A stretch of 64,000 nucleotides of DNA. Origin: Leptasterias polaris. Lineage: Eukaryota > Echinodermata > Asteroidea > Forcipulatida > Asteriidae. The notes under the pieces were generated by a model. The model was not told where the DNA came from. It saw only the letters and a list, made by a program, of their open reading frames with translations, and searched no databases. The stretch is from the NCBI GenBank assembly GCA_037783415.1, contig JAZGTN010000027.1:1178001-1242000 (forward strand), given 5' to 3'. Positions 32,689 through 44,949 of this stretch are shown here, one piece after another. The position numbers and the translations under genes are program-made. How positions within the stretch are numbered: the stretch's first letter is position 1; every line of letters starts with the position of its first letter.

Positions 32689-35600
32689 CTTCCAAAATGA
32701 ATTACACAAAGAATGGTCAGCATGGTCAGTTAAATGATTTTGAAACGGTATAATGGCAGGAGACGAGGTATAAAACGAGTACATTTCAGAGGACAGTGGA
32801 TTAGGGTGCAAACACCAGAGAGAAACTCATGCGCCAAGAATAAAAAAGTATCAAACCACGTAAATCTAAGGTTTTAAAGGTTATGATGCTGAGAGATGGT
32901 CCAATATTGTTCCCCTGGGATTGTTGACTTTAAACTTGGAGCATTTTGGGTACAAAAGCCCCTTTGAAATGGCCCTGTATTTTGCTACAAAGAGTTGGGT
33001 AATTTTTCAAAGATCGGGTCTGGCCAGTTTTCAACTAGTGGTGTTATTTTATTGTGGATGAACCTAGCTTAAAAGTTAAACGGCTTACCTAATAAAAGTT
33101 GAAATAAAAAACTAAGCTTAGTTGAATGGGAAGCTTGTTTAGTGTGGTGCACAAAGTTGGTCTGATGCCATCCAAAGTTCCTGAAAGACCTCCGTAAAGC
33201 ATGCACTATAGGGTAGGGCTTTCGCCGGATTTTCCTTATAGAAAGTAACTTTAGTGAATGCACACTCTGTCATGATTACTCTTAATTTATTTCATATGCT
33301 CGGGTTGGAAGTCCTGCTTCTTAATCCACCCCTCCGATCTCCAACCCTCCTCACTTTAGCCTTAGTCTGCCATTTTGTCACTCATAATTTATATTGTCAT
33401 TAGTCGTATACGCTAAAGCATGTTTTCATCTCAAGATTTCTTTTGGTAATTTTTGTTCCTGTGTATTGTTTTACTCATTGTGAATGAAGTACCAAGGCTG
33501 TGTGTGTAGTGATCGCAGAGCCTGCCTCTAATTCCAATTATTGTGCCATCATGGGTGAGTTTTGCAGCCGTACAAAAACCCTAGGTTCTAATTTAATGCT
33601 TTAGTCTAAAAAGGCCACCAACCCATATAGCTTTTGGTATGAATGCCATAAATACACTATCCTCGTACATTGAGTTAACCCCTTGTCAGTCAAATCCATG
33701 AGGTATGGAGCTGGACTGGTATCAAATGTTTGTCTGAAGAACAACTTTAAGACATAAATCTTACTCTACCTTTATCAATAAGACAACTGGACCCCATCCC
33801 GACCTTCTTTGCCTTTTCAAACTCGTTCTTCATTGTCGTAAAAGACGATTCTTTAGTCACGTGTTCGAGCCTTTCTGTCGAGAGAGGACACCCTAGAAAA
33901 TCTGCGATTTTTATAGAAACTGTTCGGAAATCCTGGAAACAAAGCAATATAAAATGTATACGTTAATGGGTGTTTTTATGGAAAATATTACAAAGAAAAT
34001 ATATTTGTATGCACTGACCTAAAAGTTGTAGAAGCATCTAACAATGTTGCACGCTGCGTTGGGGTCCATTGTTTATACAGAACTCATGGATCCCATCGCA
34101 CAGCGTGACTATAATTGATTTGTTATATCATGGTAATAGATTGAAGGAAGGAAGAATGAACAATAATAAAGTGAAATAAATTATATTTCTTTATGTTGAT
34201 CTATTGTTAAACATTGCATTTCGTCGTTAAAGGCAAAGTATACCTTTGGTTTTTGGAACCGTTCGAAACCTATGGACATTATGCAATAAAACTAGTTCGT
34301 GTGAAAAAATTCATTTCAAAAGGTGGTAGCGTTTTTCAGATACCACCGAATATCTGGAGCGGTTTTGTCCACGCAGGAAGAATAATCCGTCATTGGAATA
34401 CACAATCTGAGAAACGTTTCTGTCAGAAACGTTTCTCAGATTCAAATTTTGGGGATAAAAACTGAATAGATCGAAGTGAAATGTTTCTCAAAATGCTTAA
34501 TGCTATCAAAAGCGGCTGTACATCTTACCAAGTAATAACGTTTTTATTTCCATTGATGTTAAGAGTATTTACCAAATGTATATAGGCCTACATTCCCTTT
34601 ATGTTGAACAAATTCAAACACTTTAACAGGAAAAACGTAGATCAATTTTACGAGCGTAAATTGGAACCTCTTACCCATCTCTAATAATAAGGCAGTGGAA
34701 ACAACCAACGGTGGGTACGATCAAAGGTAATGTATCCCGTGGGGGTACATCACTCATGTTCCCCTGAACCATGTACCTGCGTCTTTGTAGTTTCTTTTGT
34801 TTGCTTTTTATCTGCCGGTTTTTGTGTGGCCCTTTTAACAAATGTGGGGCTTTTTTTTTCGTGTATTTTTCCCGTGATTTTTCTTTCTTTCGTTATTTGC
34901 ATTTCTTGCCATAAATTGAGGCGGGCATTATTTTAAATTTGTTCAATAATTTGTTTTTGTTTGTATGTAGCCTGATATACGCCTAAATACAGTTTTATCT
35001 GATACTACAACGCACCAACACAAGTTTTCCCCCAAGAGAAAGACAAGTGACCGAAAAGAAAAAAAGAAACAGCAAATTGTGGTCGTTTTGGGGCCTCATA
35101 TTAAGGCCCCATAACTACTTGTCCCCGTTGCTCACAACCCTTCTATATACCCCACTGAGTGCGTTATCATTTTCACCTCCGGCCACCGTGCCACCTCTTA
35201 CCGTCTTTAAATCCTCATATGTGATGATCAGAATGTTTTTACGGTGTTTCTGTTCCTCCCACATCTGCCGGACATGATTTCCCCAGGTACCATAGAAGTA
35301 AGCTGCGCATTAACCAATAAAAGAATTATTATTATTATTTTTTTAAATCAACCGTTCTTTTGGTTTTCGTTCGAGTTTATTTACACAACATTTGCGAGCA
35401 ACTTACAAAAGTGTGTACATGTATAAACAAGTAGCCTGTCGGACGTTTAATTATTATCAGGTTCAGCATAGGAGAAGGGGGTGTAGGCCTACAGGAAAAA
35501 GTTGACCAGTAAGTAATGTTTCAAGACAAAAGTGACTGTATGTTTAAAACTCTCAACTTTATTTCCTGGTTGAACAAAAGACATTATGTTTTTGTCATCT

Positions 35601-38600
35601 GCATAAATACATCACGTATTGAACACTCACATGGTTGTGAATGTACACTGCATGATGAGTTTAAGTTTAACATAGAATCTAATCAGAAATAAATCACAGA
35701 TTGAGGGAAACCTACAACAATCGCTCCCTTTCTCATTAATCTCCAGGAAATATCGACATGCCATGGCTTATTGTCAAGTCAAAAGATGGTGTTGGGGATA
35801 TTTGGGACGATTCAACTGGGTTCCACTCCCATCCTGTGTAATGAATACAATCCGACAGAATGCTATCCGAATTCAGCTATCCTGAAGTGAATTAAATTTG
35901 TTTCTTGCTTTACCCTGTGGTGGCAATTTTCATGAACATGTAATTCTTCAGAAATATTTCGTTGTTTATTTTCACCTTGGACATGGACATGCAATTTTGA
36001 ATGAAAAACCAAACTACAGAGCAAACAGAAATGTGCACAGTGACACACCAAGTGTTTTCCTGTTTTCTATGGTACTATTAAGGAAGAGAATTGCATGCCT
36101 TTATACAAAATCTAACTCGCCAGCGCGAAATCCCACAGTAGGCCTATATAATTGTTTTTTTGACGATAAACATGATTCATTTTATTTATTATGATGGTAG
36201 GTGTCCCCACACGTTTTCATGTAAAAAAATACCAGGAAATTTGTGTGCTTGTTTTATTGCCGCGTTAAAATCATTCCGGGTCACTTATTTTATTTATCAT
36301 GAAACAAACCGTGGTGAGTTGTAATCATATCGTAAACTAATTTATATAAATTTCCAGATGTTTAAATTAACTTTAACTTTACAGTAGCCCACAGTGCTAG
36401 TCAAGTCAAATTGTCACTATTTCTCATTTAATATATATGGAGTTTTGTGTACATGTTTTGTTACACATATAGGTATATGTGCTTCTGCAGGCCTTCGTTG
36501 CATTGTTTTAATACGCATGTAGTCAGTGATTGCGTAATTTCATCAGCAACCTCTTCCACCGTGTGACGTCATTAATTTTCCAACCAACCAATCAAACGCC
36601 CTCAGCGGCCAAATGCTCACATGTTTTGCCAAATCCCCAATAATGACCCTTTTTGATGCGATGCTGGGAATCTAAATAGCTACCCAACTCATAAAACAGA
36701 AGTCTGATATAATGTATGCAAGGTGCTTATAACTCTTTCTGCTGTCTAACAAATCATTCTAATAACACTTTAATACAAACCTCGATAGTATCGGCTTCGT
36801 ACGAAAGAAGGAAGATCCTTTGGTATCTCTGGTATAAACTCCTTAGCGAGTTTAAAGAGCGAAGCCACGACGTCGAAGTGGTCACGCATAAGGTAAATAA
36901 TCTGAAAGAAGGAGGCACAAACATAACGGAGTCATATACGATAATAAACACGTTATGATGTTTACAAACAATTTTAATTTGAATATTTAAAGGAAAATCG
37001 CAAGCTTTAAATGGACACGTTGCTTTCGGATTGGGCGCTTTGGGCTATAAAAGCGTTTGTTATGAAATGAATACAGTTGAAAAGATATTTTATTAACTTA
37101 CTTCTTAAGGGAATGAAATGACATTTCGAGGAAACTAAAAATTATTTCCAGGGAAAGAAATTATTTCGAGAGAACGAAATAGTATTTCGAGGGAACGAAA
37201 CATTAAAAAAAAAAAATTTCTTCTAATTTTCTAAATTTTCATTTTTTTACTCTTTCATTTTGTTTACTTGTCCCTTTAGGAGCTCCGTAGGCATGTTGGG
37301 CAGGAGAGTATACCGATAGTAATACCGCCCAAATTGCTCGTTTTTATTAGTAGGAATTTCTCTGTCCTTTCTATGTCGGTGTGAACTGTGAATAGCCTGA
37401 AACATCATTCGACTCAACATTCTTGCCGTCTGAGGCATGTTTGGAACAATGTTGTGATGGCGGCCAAGTACAAAAACAAAAGTTATAAAGGTACACGTTG
37501 CCTTCGGATTGAGCGCTTTGGGCTATAAAAAGCGTTTGATATGAAATGAACACGGTTGGAAAGATGTTTTAAAAGTAGAATATAATGATCCACACAACTA
37601 TGCCTTAGAAATGTTTGGCTTTTGTTAAATTTCGTGACACAAAACGCTCCGCCATTTTGTGGAGTCAAATTTTTGACTCGACTAAAAATGGCTGACGTGT
37701 TCCGCTAGTCTTATTTTAAGTCGTAGTACGTATTCACAATCAAATGAGACTATTTGCCAATCAGAGAGCTGCTGTGACTGTGCGTGTTTTAGTCCTCTCC
37801 TTCTGTCCACAATAAACATTGGGTATAAACAACACCGGTCCTTTCTCTCGGTAAGTCCCATGACAGTTTACCCTGATTGACGAGGTTTCTTCTTTTTGGA
37901 CGCGTCTTCATCTGTTTTTTTGTGGCGATCCATTTTGACATGGGAACGGCCTGGGTGTGCAAACATACATATACATACATGTCGCGAGAGGTAAAGAATG
38001 GTATATTACCCGTTGTTCATCTGATAGGTTTACTAGGCCACTGGCTACGGCACCAGCCTAACTAATGTTCATCGTGCATTTTGCCAATATACATGGACGA
38101 TGGTATTTACGGCTGGAAATACGTATATGTTTCGCGGGACAGTGATGTCGGGGGGTCAGAGGCCAATGTTTTTTAAAAATCACCATTCACTAATTATAAC
38201 ACATTATTGCATGAACAACTCTTAATAAGGATAAGGAACACCATCAAACAGTAAAATTTCTTGAGATTTGAAGGCAACTATAGTTCCCTTCAACAGTACC
38301 CTGTGATGTATACAAATAAGTACCAACATCGAGTTGACTTTTGATGCAAAAATAAATGGCTGAAATCATAATGATTATAATCTTCTATATAGAATCAAGA
38401 GCCGATCTTTGGAAATGCCTCCTGTCTCGACGACATTATGCTTATGATGATGGTTATTATTATTCGCCATTTCATTTCCCCCCATACATAATTATTATTA
38501 TGTGGTACCTTTGTTCCATCTGTCTCCAGAAAGGACACAGGCAGGTGAGACAATGGCAAATGTGTTGATATGACTCTCCGTTGGTCTGTGGGCTCAGCCT

Positions 38601-39719
38601 GGAACGTCGTGTAACCCGAACTATTGCTTCCAGGTAAAAGGACTTCAAGAATTGGCATCCCAGATATACTAGATTGTTGTTTGTCTAGGATGAGATCCAC
38701 CACTCTCCTTAACCAGTGAGCACCTGTAAGGGGTTTGGGTCGGTGTGTTTCGGATGTGGGTCGGGTGTGGGTCGGTGTGTTTCGGATGTGGGTCGGGTGT
38801 GGGTCGGGTGTGGGTCAGGTTTGGACCGGGTTTGTGTTGGGTGTGGGTCGGTTGTGGGTCGGGTGTGGGTTGGGTAGGGGTCGGGTTTGGGTTGGGTTTA
38901 GGTCAGGTGTGTTTCGGATGTTGGTCGGGTGTGGGTCGGGTGTGGGTAGGTGTGTTTCGGATGTGGGTCGGGTGGGTCGGGTGGGTCGGTGTGTTTCGGA
39001 TGTTGGTCGGATGTGGGTCGGGTGTGGGTAGGTGTGTTTCGGATGTGGGTCGGGTTTGGGTCAGGTGTGGGTCAGGTTTGGACCGGGTTTGTGTTGGGTG
39101 TGGGTCGGGTGTGGGTCGGAATTGGGTCGATTGTGAGTCAATTGTGGGCCGGGTGTGGGTCGGGTGAGGGTCGGGTGTGGGTTGTTGTTGGTTGAGTGTG
39201 GGTCGGTATGGGTCGGGTTTGGGTCGGGGTTTTTAAGATAAAGTACATGGTTAGTAACTAGGCCATATCACGAGGTTGGGACAATGTGTTACATCCGGGT
39301 TTGTGTGACATTATTTTGTCATCATTGATTTAATTCTTACATAAGCAATTCAGATGGCACAGTTGATATCAATCTTGCTCTTTGTGAAACAATTTGACCA
39401 TCTTGTTAAAGGGTTAGCACATAATAGATTGACGTACGAGGAAAGGAAAGGAAAAATAAATATTCAGTTGCTCCACATAGGATAGAAATCGGTTTTGTTT
39501 TACTTACTCCTCTCCACATGGAAAGTGAGGGCAAGGCACCCGAAATAAAATAGTAAAACTCTTACCACTCCTCGGATACGAATTCAGAACAACATCACTC
39601 GAGCGTGCCTTGAAACTCTCTATTTCACTCCAAGTACTAGGAGGTACAAAATGTTTGCTGAAATTGACACCCTTGTACCTGTACGTAAAACCCCCAGGAA
39701 TATCTGTCTCGTCCATCAT
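32546..39719 (-). CDS. Cytosolic sulfotransferase, SULT unit B, six coding exons
   Basis: This is a second, apparently intact PAPS-dependent sulfotransferase. Exons are 39719-39566, 38723-38509, 36901-36781, 35302-35202, 33932-33770 and 32688-32546, with the same borders and phases as unit A and 298 codons plus stop. The PAPS loop (YPRSGAHWL), catalytic THLP and YEDLK blocks are unchanged. Relative to A the protein seems to differ only in exon 3 (five residues: His for Tyr after MRD, Ala for Gly, Ile for Leu, Ser-Arg for Asn-Pro before YYRG). No transposon separates exon 1 from its conserved 5' flank, so B is the better candidate for an expressed gene. Substrate unknown; sulfated steroids and saponins of starfish are one possibility, by inference only. 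Confidence 0.88.
33770..33932 (-). CDS. SULT B coding exon 5
   Basis: Same 163-base exon as in unit A, from DFRTVSIKIADFLG to the split codon after LIDK. Confidence 0.87.
34227..34450. repeat. TTAAAGGC-type MITE, unit B copy
   Basis: Duplicate of 7813-8045 with a short deletion after GGAACCGTTCGA. The 39-base palindrome is preserved at 34404-34442. Confidence 0.45.
35202..35302 (-). CDS. SULT B coding exon 4
   Basis: Same 101-base exon as in unit A (FYGTWGNHV to YEDLKT) with intact GCAG acceptor and GTAAGAGG donor. Confidence 0.85.
36781..36901 (-). CDS. SULT B coding exon 3
   Basis: Encodes IIYLMRDHFDVVASLFKL and ends SRYYRG. It differs from exon 3 of A at about eight bases, but from that of pseudogene C at only one (Leu/Ile in PKDLPSF). 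Flanking intron sequence also follows C. Confidence 0.88.
38509..38723 (-). CDS. SULT B coding exon 2
   Basis: 71 codons with the same product as exon 2 of unit A, including STHLPLSHLP. Acceptor CCCCTTACAG directly adjoins the 0.5 kb minisatellite. Confidence 0.88.
38733..39228 (+). repeat. G-rich minisatellite next to exon 2 acceptor, SULT B
   Basis: About 0.5 kb of GGGTGTGGGTCGGGT-type units interspersed with GTGTTTCGGATGTGGGTC variants, more than twice the length of the array in unit A. Open frames rich in Val, Trp, Cys and Gly are repeat artefacts. Confidence 0.9.
39566..39719 (-). CDS. SULT B coding exon 1
   Basis: Same start (MMDETD) and donor as exon 1 of unit A, with a silent change in the codons for Val-Val. 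The frame is open further upstream, to an in-frame ATG at 39812, through a TTTTCAG acceptor that more likely marks a splice site. I therefore prefer the ATG at 39719. Confidence 0.87.
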
Positions 39720-39799
39720 TTTCTCTATGCGCTGAAAACACAGCGAGTAGTCTTGTCCAGTTGCACAATGACGGCGTACCTTGACAACAAGGCTTATTA

Positions 39800-40110
39800 C
39801 ATAGCACTCCACAGTCCAGTGGCGTCACTTTTGCTCAAAATACCCAGCTGTCAGTCACCACGTAAGTGATCACCGCGTCGCGTCGAGCATACAGTTTTGT
39901 TGGAAAACTGTCTCGTGTTGAATTGTCACAATTTTCCCGCGAGTAGGCGCTGTCATCCACGAACGGCTCTGACGACAGGAACCGCCCAACGAGAAGGTTT
40001 GGAAACTCTCATTCGTCAGGTCGTGCGTGCGCATAATCTATTAAATATGGAAAATAATGTGACGTTTTAATTTGCACAATGTAAGAGCAGTCTAATATTA
40101 TAACTATATG
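39800..40110 (-). promoter_or_regulatory. Conserved 5' flank of SULT B
   Basis: Homologous to 19922-20224 and here still adjacent to exon 1, with the TGACGT motif kept (AATGTGACGTTTTAA). Putative promoter or first untranslated exon by position only. Confidence 0.3.
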
Positions 40111-40114
40111 GAGG

Positions 40115-40590
40115 TAAAAAAGTGGACATCTGCTTTCCAGCTTTCTAAATTATGAAAAAACAGATTGAACGTTTTTTTTTCTTCTGGTGCATCTTTCAAG
40201 TTTTCTGCCTTGTCCCCCTGAAAAGTAGATTAAACATTTTCGTAGTATCAATTTTTCTACTTTTTCATTTTTCAGTTTCGAGGAAAGCAGGTTTTACTAC
40301 ACTTACGGTCAAAAACTTGACATTTACGGTCTTTTGGGTTTCCTAGAAGCAGAAAAGCAAGTTGAACGTTTTAGGTAAATCTATTTTTCTACTTTCTGCT
40401 AGCCACAAAGCAGATTTGACGTTTTGTCACACAGTGGCACAAAAGCGGACATCTGCTTGTACTGGTTTCCAACAACTCGAAAAGCCGATCGTACGTTCTG
40501 GACCATTTCACTTTCCTGCTTTCCGGAAAGTGGATTGAATATTTTTTAACAGAGGTTTAAAAGTGGACATCTGTTTCACGCACAAAAAAT
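40115..40590. repeat. Degenerate AAAGTGGACATCTGCTTT modules upstream of SULT B
   Basis: Same module series as at 20225-20650. Here it continues (AAAAGTGGACATCTGTTTC) past the point where units A and C carry the BEL LTR. Confidence 0.55.
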
Positions 40591-41225
40591 GCATTATTTA
40601 TTAACAGTTAAATTTACTTCCCAATTCGTACGAACGCACGACTCCTAACATATAACTTTGATTTGTCGTCAGTAACATCACGAACTAACACATTGTGTAC
40701 AAAATCACATTTTAAAAAGTTTTCAGTTGTTTATGCAGAGACACGGGAAGGATGCCGGTCCTCTATTAAAAAAGGACGAGCATTCTCCAAAATACAATTA
40801 TAAAAGCAAAATCCATATAAAGACGTATAACATATAAAATAATCCCCTGTGCTGACTTTTAATCCTCCAACGCAATACTACAGCACATTAAATACAGTAT
40901 TAACAGTAGAAACACATTCACTTGTGTGAAGGGAAACAGGTCAGGCTGGCTACATACACACACACAATTACAATATACAATAATGTACCGATTCAAATAG
41001 CCCTAAACATTACAATATTTCTGGAATAACATGATTATTTGAATACAAAGCAATACTCACAGAGTGTTCTAGGACAATATTTCTCCCCAATGAATAGTAT
41101 TTGGAGCATGGCCAGAACCATGCTTCCCACAAAATGGAGAGAAATACAGACATAAAATAATGTGCCCTCTCTTGCTCAACGCTAAAATGGAAAAGAGGAT
41201 GAGCTGAAAGGTCGCGAACCCAAAG
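40591..41225. other. Intergenic stretch without recognised feature
   Basis: AT-rich, no domain-bearing frame, no terminal repeats seen. Confidence 0.4.
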
Positions 41226-41560
41226 TTAAAGGCACTGAACATGTTTGGTAATTATCAAAGACCAGTATTGTCACTCGGTGTATCCCAACATATGCATAAA
41301 ATAACAAACCTGTGAAAATTTGGGCTGAATCGGTCATCGAAGTTGCAAGAAAATAAAGAAAGAAAAAACACCCTTGTTGCACAGTTTTGTGTGCTTTCAG
41401 ATGCTAATAAAAGGCTTCATGCATGAAGTCTTTTATTATTTTAGTGAGAAGTTACCTCTTTCTCAAAAACTACATTACTTCAGAGGGAGTGGTTTCTCAC
41501 AATGTTTTATACTATCAACAGCTCTCCGTTGCTGGTAACCAAGTAAGTTTTTATGCTAAT
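41226..41560. repeat. TTAAAGGCACTG-type MITE, right end missing
   Basis: Starts TTAAAGGCACTGAACATG, then GGTAATTATCAAAGACCAGT. It has the CACAGGTTTGTTATTTTATGC complement and an internal GCTTCATGCATGAAG palindrome, and fades at TTATGCTAAT. I recognise this as a very abundant short echinoderm element. The complementary right terminus (ACCAATAGTGTCC..CCTTTAA) is absent. Confidence 0.6.
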
Positions 41561-41863
41561 ATATAATGTATGCACCCATCAAATTCATGGGATTGGTGCT
41601 GGTACACTGAGCGAGTTTTATTATATGTGAGTTTAAAAAACAACTGAACAAAAAAACATCCGACAAATATTGAGGTCATTTGAACCACGTAGTTATTACT
41701 ACAAGTGTATCTGAACACTTTGTATACTTAATACGTGGTGGATAGATGGCTTCACTCTAACCCATCTCGTCCTTTATGCCATTGGACGAGCTGCTGCAGA
41801 TTGATGTCAGTGCCAGCCAACGACTGTTCTATGTGTGCCCTGAGGTCTGCAATGGCTTCGTTT

Positions 41864-42491
41864 ACATATACCCGTACTTCTCTTGCTTATAAAACAGTTA
41901 AACTTGAGGGACCCAAGCTCTGGAACTCGCTCAACTCCCAACTTAAAGCCTCAAAAAGTCTTTCTGTATTTAAGCGTAAATTTAAGTGTACTTTGTTGAA
42001 TTCATATTGTTGTAGATAATGTCTTTCCTACATTGTAAATCTAAGTGAACTTTAATGAATTTATATAGTCGGAAGATGTTGCCTTTCTTACTTTGCTGAC
42101 CCGTCTTTGTTTGTCTTTGTTGTTTTGTCCATTGTTCGTTGTTATAGGTAAATACTTTCATTGTTAGCAGCTTGTGCACTGAGCCTTTTTGAGTACACCA
42201 GTCCTTTCCGGGACATGTTTCCTACCTGGAGGGGTATCTTCTTCCACAACATATCAATTTAAATAATTATCGGCTCAATGCACAAGCTTGCTCAGGGAAC
42301 CATACCCTTACAAGCCTTGCTTCTGTATGGGTCCCCCACAGTTTCACAAATGTCAATGCTTATTATTCATTTAATTAATCTTATCAAACAACTATTTATT
42401 TCTTTATTTCCAACTAATACATTGCCTATGATTTGATATTGATTGTGATTTTGAAACTGTGGAAATAAACTGATTGATTGATTGATTGATT
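41864..42491 (+). mobile_element. LINE 3' fragment with (TGAT)n tail
   Basis: The first about 50 codons (TSLAYKTVKLEGPKLWNSLN to a stop near 42019) match the carboxyl end of LINE RT proteins (GPxLWNSL, then SxFKRKFK). An untranslated part and a TGATTGATTGATTGAT tail follow. It is heavily 5' truncated and inserted in SULT exon 6 of remnant D. Confidence 0.7.
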
Positions 42492-43161
42492 GACTGTGCA
42501 AGTCTCGCACGTATCCTAACGAGAAAACCCGTCAAACCCTTTTTTTAAAATTATATCTCATGACAAAATCTGAACAACAAAAATAAATAATTACAATTTT
42601 ATGAAATTAGTTTTAGCTTTTGAAAAAATACACAAAAGTGTGTTAATTATTATTGAAAAAAAAATAAAACTCTGGGACAAGGATGCTTTGTTGAAACTTT
42701 TCAGAAACCTTTACGCGGATTCTTGATGGTCAAACGGGTTTTAAAATGACCCGTATCGCAGTTTAAAGAGGATGCTGACGCCTCAACAACCATGGACTGC
42801 AATGAAAAGGGTTCGCTTTGCAATTACAGCATCTGGCGATTATAATCGCGCATCCAAAACAAGCGTTTACATAAGTTTTATGATCGGAGGCAAGCACAAA
42901 ATTCTTAATTTTTTTGCAATAACCGGAAGCTGAGGTCAAGGTTAATTCTCGGGTTTTCTTCGTTATATTGTTGAATTGGTTTTACTTTCATATTTTGTTA
43001 TCACTTAGTGTTACATTCCCTACAACATGTATAATTTTCTAGGTCATAAACTACGTTAAATTAAAATAATTGACGAAACAAAATCTCGCCCACGTAAAAC
43101 TCCATATGGTTTGGACCACTATGGTCCCGGAAGTTCGAATGCGCGCGAGACTTGCACAGTC
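42492..43161. mobile_element. Short TIR element (MITE), 0.67 kb
   Basis: GACTGTGCAAGTCTCGC at the left end and its exact complement at the right end. No frame with a domain. It sits directly against the LINE tail. The target duplication is not clear. Confidence 0.65.
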
Positions 43162-43690
43162 TATACCGGTCCCTTTGTCTTATCTCACCTTCAAAAATGA
43201 ATTACATAAAGAAACAACTCTTTAGTCTGGTCCACTGTTTGGACACGAGGTGATGACGTCAGCATGGTCAGTTAGGATAGAATTTTGAAACGGCATATGG
43301 CAGGGGACACACCGAGTGCTTTTCTGAGGTTTGCAACGAGTGCAGTGGATTAGGGTGCAATACACCAAAAGAGAGAAACTCATGCGCCAAGTCGCATGAA
43401 TATAAACAAAAAGTAAACCCTCCAAATCCACAAAGATTTACACTCATATGTTGTTGAAAAAGGGTCCAATATTGTGCCCCTGGGGAGTATGGAGTATCTT
43501 GGGTACACATGCCCTCTAAAATGGGGCCTTTTTGCCAAAAAAGTGTAATGCCATTTTTCCAAGATCGGGTCTGGCCAGTTTACTCGTCCAATGTGGTGTT
43601 TTTATTGTGGATGAGACATAGCTGAAAAGTTGAACGGCTATTACCAACCTAACATTTTGAACAAAAAACTAAGCTTTATTTAGTTGCAAA

Positions 43691-44692
43691 AACAGATATT
43701 TTATTTGTTTTAAGAGGACGAGATACTTTTAAATATATTTTGAGTATTTCGGAATATAAAGCATGTTGGTTGCTCTTAATACCATTCCTGATAATGTGGC
43801 AGGGGGTGTCCCCCAAAATGTTCCCGTACTTTAAAGGGACACACCTGTTAACTGTTTATGTATTTTAGTGATGTAGAATCATATACAATCATTTCTAGAT
43901 GGTTTATATATTTGTTATTACAAAAGTATCACGTAATTAAGTTGAATTTCCACTAACTGTTTGCACTTGATGAAACTGAAAAAGCTGTGAACGATGGTGG
44001 TAGCAGTCATTTCCATTGTAGTTGCACCCCACTAAAATAGGCTCCCATATTAACAAATGCTAAATGTTCAATATTAAACATTTTAAAGTCGGAAGCCGTT
44101 TTATTTTGAGCTATGCTCATCTAAACACCCTTGCGCGAATAAACTGGCCAAACTCTATCTTGGAAAACGAACAATACTTTGCTTGGCAGCGAAATTGAGC
44201 CATTTTCATAGGGCTATCGGTATAACGCAAAGCGCTCGTTGAAAGTCAACAGCCACAGGTGCACAATACTGGAGCATTTTTCAACAATCCTGAAAAACAA
44301 TGTTCTTCAAATCCTTGATTTGATGAAACAAGTTTTGGGTTTACATTTGATTCATGAGGCTTGGTGCATTCTTTCTATTTAGTTAAAACAGGTTGCTTGT
44401 ACCTTGTAACGTAATTCTGAGCTAGCGCTTTTCCCACGAGGGTAATCAATTTACAAGATGCACAACACTAAACAGGCAAGAATTCGTGCGCCAAACTGAT
44501 TATCATAATTTGTATTTCCTCAAATTCTTTTGAATAATAACCTTTTTGGGGTATGCAATTATAGATTTTATAACTAAGACAAGTTATCACAACCATGGGT
44601 TCCGTGCTTCAACTTTCGACGAAACTTTATGACAATTTTAATAGGCTTTATTATAGTTTGGTCCTATTTGGCTTGGGAAATGGAGGGATTCT
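43691..44692. other. Intergenic stretch without recognised feature
   Basis: No credible coding frame or terminal repeat noted. It ends at the TTA duplication of the Harbinger-like element. Confidence 0.4.
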
Positions 44693-44949
44693 TTAGGGAG
44701 CACGTATCAATTTAACCGCCCGAGCGCTAAGTCGAAACTGGCGGCTATACAATATAATACAATAGAAATGACTGGCTGTCATGAATAATCCGCATACCAG
44801 GGGTCAAATTTGCTTACCTTTGCTCATTAAACCTTCAGTACCTCAACACAAAATTCTTGAGACTGGATAGGCCAGGCGCAGCAACAAAAGGCTCGATTTA
44901 AGGTCCTTTGTCAAGTGGATGGCAATTAAGGGATTACAGGATTACTGCC

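Larger units (their letters stand above)
41575..43690 (-). pseudogene. SULT remnant D: exon 6 and 3' flank, split by transposons
   Basis: Sequence homologous to 5940-6700 with exon 6 broken in two. The C-terminal part with the stop is at 41752-41863, and the beginning with the acceptor is at 43162-43188. Between them lie a LINE 3' fragment and a TIR element. A three-base deletion lies in the GCAGATATTTGATG region. No other exon of this copy is visible, so it is a dead 3' fragment of a further SULT unit. Confidence 0.72.
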
